Below are positions 37,322 to 46,630 of a DNA stretch of 64,000 nt, piece after piece. Source of the stretch: Pogostemon cablin (Eukaryota > Streptophyta > Magnoliopsida > Lamiales > Lamiaceae); NCBI GenBank assembly GCA_023678885.1, contig CM042997.1:22636064-22700063 (forward strand). The letters run 5' to 3'. Under the pieces are notes generated by a model. The model saw only the letters and a list, made by a program, of their open reading frames with translations. It had not been told where the DNA came from and ran no database searches. How positions within the stretch are numbered: the first letter of the stretch is position 1; the number at the start of each line of letters is the position of its first letter. A program made the position numbers and the translations under genes.

Positions 37322-38357
37322 TGTAGGCACTTGAATTTTATTGCCTATTAAAAGAAAATATGTGGCAAATTAATGCAGTAATTATCAATTAATTATTTAT
37401 TTATTAAGGGATTTAAATAAATAAATTCTTAAAATAAATTAGTGAATAATTGATAATTGGGACAGATCCAGTCAAATAAGCCCAAGTCTGCTGAATCAGG
37501 TCAAATCAATATTGACCAATCAAACTGTTAGGATGGAAAGGCCGAAGCCCACAGAATTAGGTCAAATCAACCCTGGGGCTTCCTCACCCTCCACCTATAT
37601 AAGGAGTCATCCTCCATTAATTCCAGACACACTAAAACATCTGATGACGTATACGCTTCTAAAGAGATCAAGAATACGAGCAGTGATTCCTTGAGATCTT
37701 CAAGCATCTTCAAGTCAAGAGCATCCTCCAATTAGAGATCAAGGTGCTAAGCTGCTCCGACCGGGCGTTATTCCAGCCATCCGCCTCCGATCAGAGATCA
37801 AGGTGCCAAGCCCCTCCGATCCGGCGTTCTTCCAGTCATCCACCTCCAATCACAGATTAAGGTGCTAAGCCCCTCCGATCCGGCGTTCCAACCATCCGCC
37901 TCCGATCAGGGATTAAGGTGTCAAGCCCCTCCGATCCGGGATTCTTCCAGCCAATCGTCTTCGATCAGAGATTAAGGTGCCAAGCCCCTTCGATTCGGCG
38001 TTCTTTCAGTCAATGACTTTCTCCACAGAAAGCTCTCCAGTCAATGTCCAATCCGAACAAAGGCTCAACGCCTTCGGATCAACGTTACAAGACTACACAT
38101 CCGAGTTTGGACAAGCTTCATCTGAAGATCCGGCTCAATACACACGCTATCAACATAGTCAGTATACACTCCGTCAAAGAAGTCAAAGTCAATACACAAG
38201 TCAAGTCAAAGTCAAGTCAAATTGGTTCGAAAGAAGAATTAGAGGATTGATTGAAATTGTAACTCGTTTAAATTATCTTTTATATTAAATCCATCTGAAA
38301 TTATCTTTGTACTCAATTTGTATTTATTTCATCATAAATACAAAATTTATCGTTACA
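37322..38357 (+). repeat. 3' LTR of gypsy element (1,036 bp)
   Basis: It begins TGTAGGCACTTG right after the polypurine tract and ends ATCGTTACA. It has five copies of the roughly 58-bp CTCCGATCAGAG unit (about 37728-38010). An open frame at 37977-38288 is within the LTR and is not a gene. Confidence 0.88.
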
Positions 38358-38852
38358 GGCTCATACACTATACTAATATAATTACAAACTGCATATTAAA
38401 ATATTCTCTCTCTTAATTTATAATTATATTTATATATTAAAATATTATATCTATTAATTTAATTTCCATTTAACATCTATCTACTATAAACATTAGGGTG
38501 GGATGCTGGGATTAATTCTTAATCTACTATCAAGAAACAATGAATGGATCATAAGGGATAGGAGGGAAAAAGTGGGGGAAGGCTAGAGAGCCAATAGTGT
38601 AAGTAAGAAGATTCCATACAAATTTCCATGAAATAAACTAATAAATTAATAAATAATATTTCCCTGCATGCCAACAACTCCAATTCCTAGTAAGCACATT
38701 TATTTGACCATTTCCAACCTTCCTCCAAAAATAAATTAAAATAAATCAAGAGTCCCCCTCTATATAGTCTCTAAATTTGCTCATATATATACACAATACA
38801 CACGTTTTTCCAAAATCAACCCAATTCTCCTCCTCCTCCATCGTACCACAAA
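38358..38852 (+). promoter_or_regulatory. Upstream region and TATA box of metacaspase gene
   Basis: About 495 bp between the gypsy element and the metacaspase start codon. A CTCTATATAGTC TATA-like box sits at 38758-38769, about 90 bp before the ATG, followed by a second TATATATACACAA stretch. With an LTR this close, LTR influence on the gene is possible but not shown. Confidence 0.5.
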
Positions 38853-41029
38853 ATGTTGATGCTCGTTAACTGCTCCAACTGCCGTACGCCGCTGGAGCTG
38901 CCGCCCGGCGCCACCTCCATCCGCTGCGCCATTTGCCAAGCCATCACCCACATAGCTGACCCCCGCTCCGCCCCGCCGCCTCCCTACCAGCTACCCTCTT
39001 CTTCCTTCAACGGATACAACAACTACTACCCTCCTCCGCCACCAGCTCCGTCCCCCTACAACCACGCGCCGCCGGGCCCACCTCCCTCCGCCCACGGCCG
39101 GAAGAAGGCTGTGATCGTGGGGATCTCCTATAGGAACTCCAGGAATGAGCTGAAAGGATGCATCAATGATGCCAAGTGCATGAAGTACATGCTCATCAAC
39201 AAGTTTAAATTCCCAGAGTCTTCAATCCTTATGCTTACAGGTAATCAGTCTCTCTCTCTCTCTAGACATGTTTCTGGTGATTTAAGTTTTTATTACATGG
39301 ATCTTGATTATGATTAATGTGGGATATCTTTTGGTGAGGTTTGACTCATGATCTCAACTTGGCAAGTTGATGTGTTGGAATTCCATTAATTAAGGGGTGC
39401 ATGTAATTCTATGTTATCACTGGTCAATGGCTAATTAAGTGTGAAATCAATAGATGAGTTTATCTGTAAGAAGCATTGTGTTAGAAGGATGCATATTCAA
39501 TATTAATTGTGCACTGAAGTACAACACTTGTCAAACAGTGATTGGCGTATAGCATCTCTACCTTTAATGTTGGAAAATCCTCTACTCTGCTGTCATAAAA
39601 TCTGATTACTGAAAAGAAATGAGAAAAAGATGGTTAATATACAGAAGAAACTGTAAATGGATCTCTTTTTTTGATATTATGCTCATCTCTATTTCATGTG
39701 AATAAGAGTTTTGACAATAATCAAACCACAAGCAGTGTATATGCTGAAATGATTGAACTTTTGACAAAAAATTTGAAATTTGCAGTTTTAAGGAATCTTA
39801 CAACTGTAAGCATTGATATAACATCAAGAATTAAAAACAAATACTCCTGTTCCATTCTAATCTAAATACTTGTGTAAGTATATTTTCAGAAGAGGAAACT
39901 GATCCATACAAAATTCCAACAAAGCACAACATCAGGATGGCGATGTTTTGGCTTGTACAAGGCTGTCAGTCAGGGGACTCACTGGTGTTTCATTTCTCCG
40001 GCCACGGGTCACAGCAAAGGAACTACACCGGAGACGAGATTGATGGGTTTGACGAAACACTTTGCCCTGTGGACTTTGAGACGCAGGGAATGATAGTGGA
40101 CAATGAAATTAACGCGACACTTGTCAACCCTCTTACCCCTGGTGTCAAGCTTCACGCGATAATAGACGCATGTCACAGTGGCACTATGCTTGATTTGCCT
40201 TTTCTTTGTAGAATGGACAGGTCCCTCCCTCCATCTCTGTCTTAAAAGTAGTGCTTGCTGGACAACATAGCCACCTCTTTCGGTTAAATATACTCTACCA
40301 GTCTCAGTTTCTCATTGTTCGTGTGTTGATGCAGAACCGGGAGGTATACATGGGAGGACCATCGTCCACGAACGGGCACATGGAAAGGCACAAGAGGGGG
40401 AGAGGCCATATCCTTCAGTGGCTGTGATGATGATCAAACCTCTGCTGATACATCTGTAAGTTTTGTGACTCTGTTGACATCTCAATTGACATAAATTGGG
40501 CAGCAAATTGACAGGAAAGGAAAAACTCAACAGGCTCTATCTAAGGTGACTTCAACCGGCGCAATGACCTTCGCATTCATACAGGCTATAGAAAAAGGTC
40601 AGGGAATGACATATGGGAGCATTTTAAATGCAATGAGGTCCACTATACGCAAGACTGACGATGAACTAGGAGGGGGAGCGGGAGGTGTTGTGACGACACT
40701 TATCACAATGCTTTTGACAGGGGGAAGTGCTGGTGTTGGACTGACACAGGTAAGTTTCACACTATGTTAACCTCAGCTTCACAAGATTATAAAAGAAAAC
40801 ATGATTTACAAACCATCCAATTCATTCAAACATTGCCTAATTTATCTATCAAGAATGATGCATCCAACATATTGGGAGGTTACCACCTAAATCCCCAGAG
40901 ATTAGGATGTTATCAGACACTTAGTTGAAAATGAGACTGACTACACCCTTTTGTTTATCTTAATTGCAGGAACCACAGCTCAGCGCAAATGAACCGTTTG
41001 ATGTCTACACAAAGCCATTTTCACTGTGA
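38853..41029 (+). CDS. MC1: Type I metacaspase with LSD1-type zinc finger (metacaspase-1-like)
   Basis: Five exons (38853-39240, 39890-40220, 40335-40455, 40534-40749, 40970-41029) give 371 residues, close to the family's usual length of about 370. Residues 7-28 form an LSD1-type zinc finger (CSNCRTPLELPPGATSIRCA, then IC), followed by a proline-rich linker (about 40-80) and the caspase-like domain (VIVGISYRNSRNELKGCIND onward). The catalytic His is about residue 168 (HFSGHGS) and the catalytic Cys about 224 (DACHSGT). Metacaspases cut after Arg or Lys; members with this zinc finger act in hypersensitive cell death and protein-aggregate clearance. The model ends VYTKPFSL. Introns are GT/AG and phases agree. 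The ATG at 38859 is an alternative start. Confidence 0.93.
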
Positions 41030-42318
41030 TTGAGGGGGCTACACCTAGTTGCAACAAGTAAATAAAACACCAACCAATCTTTTTCAGTTTTCTTATTCAT
41101 TGGTAGTTTTCAGGTATTACCTTTCAGTGAGGATTTTTTTTTTTCAAAATCTTTTCATTTCCTTATTTTGTATTGTTTTTCTTGCTTGGAAATTGACGTG
41201 TGTAATTCTTGTGGCGCACTGTAACATATATACTCATTGAACAGATAGTTCTGATTATTATAAATTAAAGAGTATTCTGTTTACTTAGCTTGTACAAAAC
41301 TAATAACCTTAGCCCATTAAATCTGAGTTTGTTTGTTGCTCATCGTCTCATCATCTCTCCCTAGCAGCACACCTTGCTTCGCATTATCCTTCAGTCACAT
41401 TTCCTCGTACTGTTACTGCTATTATAATCAAACGTTCACCAGATTTAGTTGAGATATGCAATAATTCATCTTCATTAATGGAAAAATACAACAGAAGAAC
41501 CAACCTCTTACACTTCCCTAAACCCCAATTTTTCATCAGGAAGAACACCTTCTGCTAAGCATTTTGTCGAACATGTTGTCTCTTTTTCGTCCACCCTAAC
41601 CCGACTTCCTTTTCTTCTGGGAGTTTGAGCCCCCGGAAACACCATGAATCCACAAACTCGATACGACGTCGCGAGGGATGAGCTTTCCACTGTATGATTA
41701 TTGTCATTACCTTTAGCCGTTGACGCAGAAATTAAGTTGACATACAATAGTTTAGGAATTCTTTTTGTCTAGAATTTTCAAAGTGTGTGTGTGTTTATTA
41801 AGGACGGCGCCACCGTATCATTTACTGTAAAACACTTAAAAAGACGTTTCGAAGGAGTTCCGATCAGTTTAGAATTAAAACCGATCTATAAAAATAATAC
41901 TAAAGTAAATCTTAAACTTTGCCATTGTCCAATCTATAGAAATAATTAAATCTTAAACTTTGCCATTGTTTGATTGTTTGATGTACTTGAAGTAAATAAA
42001 TGATGCATTACGAATACAATATATTCTTACAATATTCAAATATGATATTAGAAGAAAATCAATAGTTTCTTGTAAATCTGATTTACACTCTTAATTTAAA
42101 CCCCCTAAGTTATATATAATTTAAAGGGAGACCACTGAATTTACATAGTAAGTGATACACGACTATTTGTATTTATACACAATCATATAATTAACCATTA
42201 ATCCAAATTAATTATTAATTGATTGATAATATGTACGGTTATGAGTTAACGGCTCTAAATCAGTATTTCAAACCTCTTCATTTATCAGCCACAGCCATAC
42301 ATATGGTCCCACTCGGCC
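41030..42318. other. Intergenic DNA between metacaspase and RAF2-like genes
   Basis: This includes the metacaspase 3' untranslated region. A minus-strand frame of 79 codons (41508-41747) has a mixed, protein-like composition (LATSYRVCGFMVFPGAQTP) but I recognise no family and no adjoining exon, so I do not call a gene. Confidence 0.5.
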
Positions 42319-42330
42319 TTTTATATAAAC
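42319..42330 (+). promoter_or_regulatory. TATA box of RAF2-like gene
   Basis: TTTTATATAAAC lies about 50 bp upstream of the start codon, a suitable place for a core promoter with a short leader. Confidence 0.6.
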
Positions 42331-42372
42331 ACAAAATCCTATCTTTACCACAGAACAACACAACCTTCACTC

Positions 42373-43198
42373 ATGGCCTCCTCTGCACAATACTTAACCT
42401 TCTCTCCTCTCCTTTCTCTCTCTCAAACTCCGATTCGAAAGCGTCACGCCGTTCTCCCTCCCATCGCAACCAGATCCACCTCACTGGTAATTCGAGCATC
42501 GGGTGGCCCCATCGATTTGTTGGGCGATTTTGGAGCTAGGGACCCCTTTCCTGCTGAAATCGAGAGCAAGTTTGGTGAAAAAGTACTCGGAAATGTTAGC
42601 ACAGAGCACAAGATTTTGATTCCCAATGCTAACGTCCTCTCACTAGCACAGCTCGAATGCTTTCCCCTTTCTCAGTTTCAACCTCTCCCCGAAGAAGAAA
42701 TCAAAACCTTGATGTTCAAGGTTTAGATTTTTTTTTTGTTCTCTCTCTCCAATTTACTCAATAATCGAATTAACTAATGTGTTTGATTGCAAAATTAGGA
42801 ATTAACTAATGTGTTTGATTGCAAAATTAGGTTGTTGGATGGAAAATTGTGGATGGAAAGCTTGAAGGATTGTGGAAAGTTAGGAATGAAGAATGTGGCG
42901 AAGCATTGATAAACAGGATTAAAAATAAGATAGAATCAACTGGGCACGTTCCGGAGTTACAATTTGAGGCACCTAATCAAGTCAGAGCCCAACTCTGGAC
43001 TTCATCAATTGGTAATTAGAAATACTTTTTTCATATCTGCTTTAGTACTATGTTTATGTGTATTGGCGTGTATGTGTGTTAGGTAAATTATTTGATGGTT
43101 ATGCAGGAGGATTGAGCATCAATGACTTCATTGTTGCTGCTAAAATAGATGAGATTAAAGTAGCTGATTTACAACCTAGACTCAGAGTTTGGGCATAA
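42373..43198 (+). CDS. RAF2: Plastid pterin-4a-carbinolamine dehydratase-like protein (RAF2-like)
   Basis: Three exons (42373-42720, 42831-43011, 43107-43198) give 206 residues. Residues 1 to about 44 are Ser/Thr-rich without acids, as in a chloroplast transit peptide. Then come LLGDFGARDPFPAEIESKFG, KVLGNVSTEHKILIPNANVL and a pterin-dehydratase-like domain (KVVGWKIVDGKLEGLWKVRN to the end, including TSSIGGLSINDFIVAAKIDE). This order matches the Arabidopsis protein described as Rubisco accumulation factor 2 and as a partner of the E3 ligase SDIR1, so a role in Rubisco assembly or stress signalling is expected by homology. The stop lies 131 bp from that of the convergent RING gene. Intron 1 carries a duplicated splice acceptor (see findings). 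Confidence 0.9.
42767..42830. repeat. Perfect 32-bp tandem duplication across the intron 1 acceptor
   Basis: GAATTAACTAATGTG followed by TTTGATTGCAAAATTAG occurs at 42767-42798 and again at 42799-42830. Each copy ends in TTAG, so intron 1 has two identical candidate 3' splice sites. The distal one (after 42830) keeps the reading frame. Confidence 0.95.
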
Positions 43199-43329
43199 TC
43201 AACATATATCTCTTTGTAAGGAAAATTCAATCACTATTACAACTGTTTTAGTATAAAAATGATGTTTTGAGTTTAGAATATGTGTGTTGTGCATATAAAC
43301 TTATTACATTGATAGTAAAAGGGGTGTTT

Positions 43330-44141
43330 CTAATTGAGGGGAAGGTGGACTTCAACACTGTTAGTCTTCACCAATCTGCAAACAGGGCAGTAATTGGTGG
43401 TAGCATCACAGTGTGTGCACACACAGACATGTCGGCACGGCCACAGCATCACGGTGGCCATCTTCCTCTCACACACCTTGCATTCCAGCGTTATGGGAGT
43501 CACCCTGTTTGGGTCTGCGAACGACGACTGTGCCTCCTCCTGCGCTGCATCCGCATAGAAGCGAGCTGCATTCGCCTCGTCTAGTCGCTCCGTGAGCCCC
43601 CTCGTTGCCCTCTCCAGAGTTCTCACCCTGATCAGCATCCTCTCTGCCTCACCCTTGTAATGCTCCACCATCCTCTCCAGTTCCACGTTTCGAGCCGTTA
43701 GTTCCTTCAGTCGCTCTTCCGCCCCATTGTGGACCTCCTGGAGGTGCTTGTCCAATGCCTGCTTCAGCTTTTCAGTCTACATGAAACAAAATTGTTAGAT
43801 AAATGATTGATGATTAGAATTTTAGTAGAGTTTGGAATGGTAATTACGTGAAGGGAGATTATGTGATCAATTTGTTGTTGTTGCTGATCTTTAATGTTTC
43901 TAGAGGGTGGTTCGACGTCATTTTCGTCGTCGTCCGGTGCCGTTAAGAGGGACATGTAGGAGAAGGGTCTGGTTGGGGCAGCATTGTTGAGTATCCTCTG
44001 CACTTGTGAGAAGTGGGCATTGGGAGGGAGGGTGGGAGGAGCAAAGGGTTGGGCATACACATGATTTAGTGATGATGGTTCTGCAGTAATCTTTCTTTTC
44101 CCCGTGTCGGACTTCTTGGGGATTGATCCTCCGGTATGCAT
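43330..44141 (-). CDS. BOI-type RING E3 ubiquitin ligase
   Basis: Two exons (44141-43848, 43776-43330) give 246 residues. Exon 1 has QQQQQIDHIISLH at its end; exon 2 continues TEKLKQALDKHLQEV, a long coiled coil (about residues 80-160: ELERMVEHYKGEAERMLIRV) and a C-terminal RING finger (about 197-231). The metal ligands are in CKVCERKMA, LWPCRHVCVCTHCD and YCPVCR, ending NSVEVHLP. This C-terminal RING with upstream coiled coil is typical of the BOI/BRG and S-RNase-binding-protein family. Those E3 ligases ubiquitinate partners in the nucleus or cytosol and restrain cell death and gibberellin responses. The gene converges with RAF2-like. The phases agree at the junction. Confidence 0.9.
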
Positions 44142-44904
44142 CGTGAATTGACATGTAAGAGGGAAAAGAAACGAGGATTGTTGCAGATGGATAGCGACAT
44201 GGGATGGGATGGAGAGAGTTGATATAAAGACAGTGAAACGGTGGCACTGAACGGAGACGATGATCCACTGTTCGGAGGAGAACGGAGACGATGATCCATT
44301 GCCAAAAACTACGTCGCTTCAATATCCCTAAATTAAAATGAGATGTGCTAACGGTTTGTGATGTCGAAGAAAATAAACTGACTGATAATGAATTACTAGG
44401 ATTAGATTTGTTGTAAAAATATAATTAAAAAGGTTGTAAAAAAACGTAAACCCAAAGAGATGAGGGCCATTAGATATATTAGATAAGAGAGTACGATCGT
44501 TAGATGACATAAATCATTCTTATAAATCATTCTTAAAACAATTAACTGCCAGTTCAAGTAATCTATAGCCATAGTATTCATTTGAACCGACCAAATAAGT
44601 TAAAATAATATATTTATTTATCTATTTTTAAAAAAAAAAAAGTTAAATCATTTTTAAAATTTTATGGTTTTTGATTAATATATCTATTATTCTATTTTAA
44701 AAACATCTTTCATATTTAAAAGTTTACAATTTTTATTTTATTTATTAAAATTACGTTTGAAAGAGTAAAACTAAATAAATTAAACTAAAACACATCTTTC
44801 ATATTTCAGCCACTTTTTTAAATAAAAAAAATTATACTTTATTAATTTAAGTGTATATTTTTTAAAGCAAAATATTCTATCTTCATACATCTTAATACAC
44901 TCAG

Positions 44905-45177
44905 GACAAAATCTCTTATGAGACGATAATTAGGTAAAACGGTTTGTGAGACGTGTTAAAGGATGTCTATTATTTAGATAAAATATATTTAATGGTTGTT
45001 AAAGTATATTAAATTATGCATTAAAGTATGATTTTAGTGTGTCATAATTTAATTTATTATTGACATACTTTAACTACAAATAAACATACTTTATCCATAC
45101 AATAAGCATACTTTAGTGATGGGTCCACCTGTCTCACAAATTACCGTCTCAAAAATTAACGTCTCAAAGGGTGTCTC
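44905..45177. mobile_element. Mutator-like MITE (273 bp)
   Basis: A perfect 9-bp target duplication TACACTCAG (44896-44904 and 45178-45186) flanks imperfect inverted ends: GACAAAATCTCTTATGAGACG on the left edge reduces to a TGAGACG core that the right end repeats in reverse, with further GGTTTGTGAGAC and GGTAATTTGTGAGAC blocks. There is no ORF. A 9-bp duplication points to the Mutator superfamily. Confidence 0.82.
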
Positions 45178-45474
45178 TACACTCAGAACGGCTAATTCAA
45201 TTAACTATTGTTGTTTTTTTTTAACAAAATATAGTTATTTCTTGCCGTATTAACAAAATAAATAGAGGTGCCATCTCTACTATCGCCTTTACCTTGAATC
45301 ACAAGTCTGACACCACAAACATTTTACAATTTCCATTCAAATATAAAATTATATTTTTTAATTTTATTTTTATATATTTAAGTAATATTATATCAATATA
45401 TGATAAGGCAATTTATCCAATACACGGTGCACCAACATTTATAAACTTATACTTTTATGGTGTATCCCATCATT

Positions 45475-45690
45475 AGGGCCCCCACCACCCCTGTCCTGGA
45501 GATTGGTGGAGGAGGTAAATCGCAGGATGTGCCTCAAGTGGCTTATAGAGAGGGCTCAATGTTTAACTTATGCTTACAAGGGGCCAAATCCATGTCAAAT
45601 GTAGGATTCAAACCCCCACCCTGCAGCAACCAAGCTTAATTAGAAGGCCTTTTCACCCTCCCCTCTACCACTTGAGCAATAATAAAAAAA
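45475..45690 (-). mobile_element. tRNA-derived SINE-like sequence
   Basis: On the minus strand GCTCAAGTGGTAGAGGGG resembles a tRNA A box and, about 50 bases on, GGGTTTGAATCC resembles a B box. Both are parts of an internal RNA polymerase III promoter, and the order and spacing fit a tRNA-related SINE head. An unrelated tail of about 120 bp follows, ending near GGGGGCCC. I see no clear target duplication or poly-A tail, so this is an old or truncated copy. Confidence 0.6.
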
Positions 45691-45960
45691 GTGAGGCTTG
45701 TGTGCGCCCGAGTGCACACCATGCGTCTTTAGAATTTAATATTATGGATAAGAGTATATTATTTTGTTCTAAAGGGTATATACTTTAATTAATAAAGGTA
45801 TACCATTTTGTTTTAAAGGGTATACACTTTTCATTAATATTTTTTTATTTTTTTTCAGAAAATAAAGGGTACACATCTTTATACTAAAGAGTATACAATT
45901 TAACACAAAATTCTAAAGGCGCACATAAAATGCCGGCGCACACTAAGTTTTTGCCATAAT
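45690..45960. repeat. Palindromic repeat with GTGTGCGCC ends
   Basis: The left side (TGTGTGCGCCCGAGTGCAC, then GCGTCTTTAGAATTTA) and the right side in reverse complement (AGTGTGCGCCGGCATTTTAT, then GCGCCTTTAGAATTTT) are imperfect inverted repeats. The middle repeats AAAGGGTATAC motifs. Related pieces occur near 18960-19060, 31590-31820 and possibly 46230-46410, so this looks like an uncatalogued MITE-like family. Confidence 0.5.
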
Positions 45961-46630
45961 AAAAACTGAGTGAGTCTATGTAAATGTGTTTTAGATACAG
46001 CCACATTGAAATTCTTTCCTAATCTAATTGTATTATATTTGGAGTGTACCATAGTTCTTTTATCTCACTCATTTTTGAATAATAAAATGATTTTTTTTAA
46101 TTGGAAAAAAAATTAATAAAAACTCTAGGTACAATTAGTCAATTATAATGCGAAGAGAGTGACACTTTAAGATTCGATCTTACAGAAAACTAAGTCCGAT
46201 TACTATTGGTCACAATGATCCATTTTTTCATGGCAAAAGCCCCTGCGCCCGGGACACCGATTATCCCTCCGTGTCCTATGTGAACACAACTCTCCACATC
46301 CAATTTTATTTAAACTTATGTATTGCTAGGGGTTTAAATGTAAAGGGTATAGAAATTTCAAAGGCTCACGGAATGTGCTCCGTGCGCCCGGGAGCCTCGC
46401 TCTTTTTTCATGGGCTTCATTTTAGAAATATGGCCCATGAGGTTATAACATCCAGCCCATACATCTTTATTGCCCATCAATCCATAACCAACCCGGAGGC
46501 CCATTTACCCATTCTAGGTTTCGATTGTAAATCTCACCATTCTTCTCTTCTCGTTTCATTTAACATCCACTCTCCTCTCTCTCTCTCTCTCACGCACACG
46601 TACACGCGGAAACGCGATTAGCTCCTCAAA
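45961..46630 (+). promoter_or_regulatory. Upstream region of ATP synthase delta gene
   Basis: It holds an 11-bp direct repeat TTTTTTCATGG at about 46223 and 46407 bracketing some 175 bp with CGCCCGGGA motifs at both ends, possibly a small insertion. A CT microsatellite (about 46572-46592) lies in the likely 5' leader. No clear TATA box. Confidence 0.4.

Larger units (their letters stand above)
31921..38357 (+). mobile_element. Non-autonomous Ty3-gypsy retrotransposon with a degenerate gag and no pol
   Basis: It has a 5' LTR (31921-33126), a primer-binding-site region just after it (TGGCACGTCCAGTGGGACC at 33132), internal DNA, a polypurine tract (GCGAGGGGACATT, ending 37321) and a 3' LTR (37322-38357). 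Both LTRs have a CTATATAAGG TATA box. The internal region holds a gag pseudogene (about 33198-34380). Where pol belongs there is only a degenerate CTCCTTGATATGAGC minisatellite (about 34480-37080), interrupted by an LTR-like insertion. The flanks GACTG and GGCTC do not form a clear target duplication. Without protease, RT or integrase the element would need a helper. The gag resembles the Tat-type gypsy group; the lineage is inferred. Confidence 0.88.

Noticed and set aside
41508..41747. 79-codon minus-strand frame as a gene
   Set aside because: Protein-like composition but no family, no conserved neighbour exon and no promoter; left as unassigned.
43267..43595. Plus-strand open frames opposite the RING gene
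   Set aside because: They are shadows of the minus-strand RING exon, which has clear metal ligands and consistent splicing.
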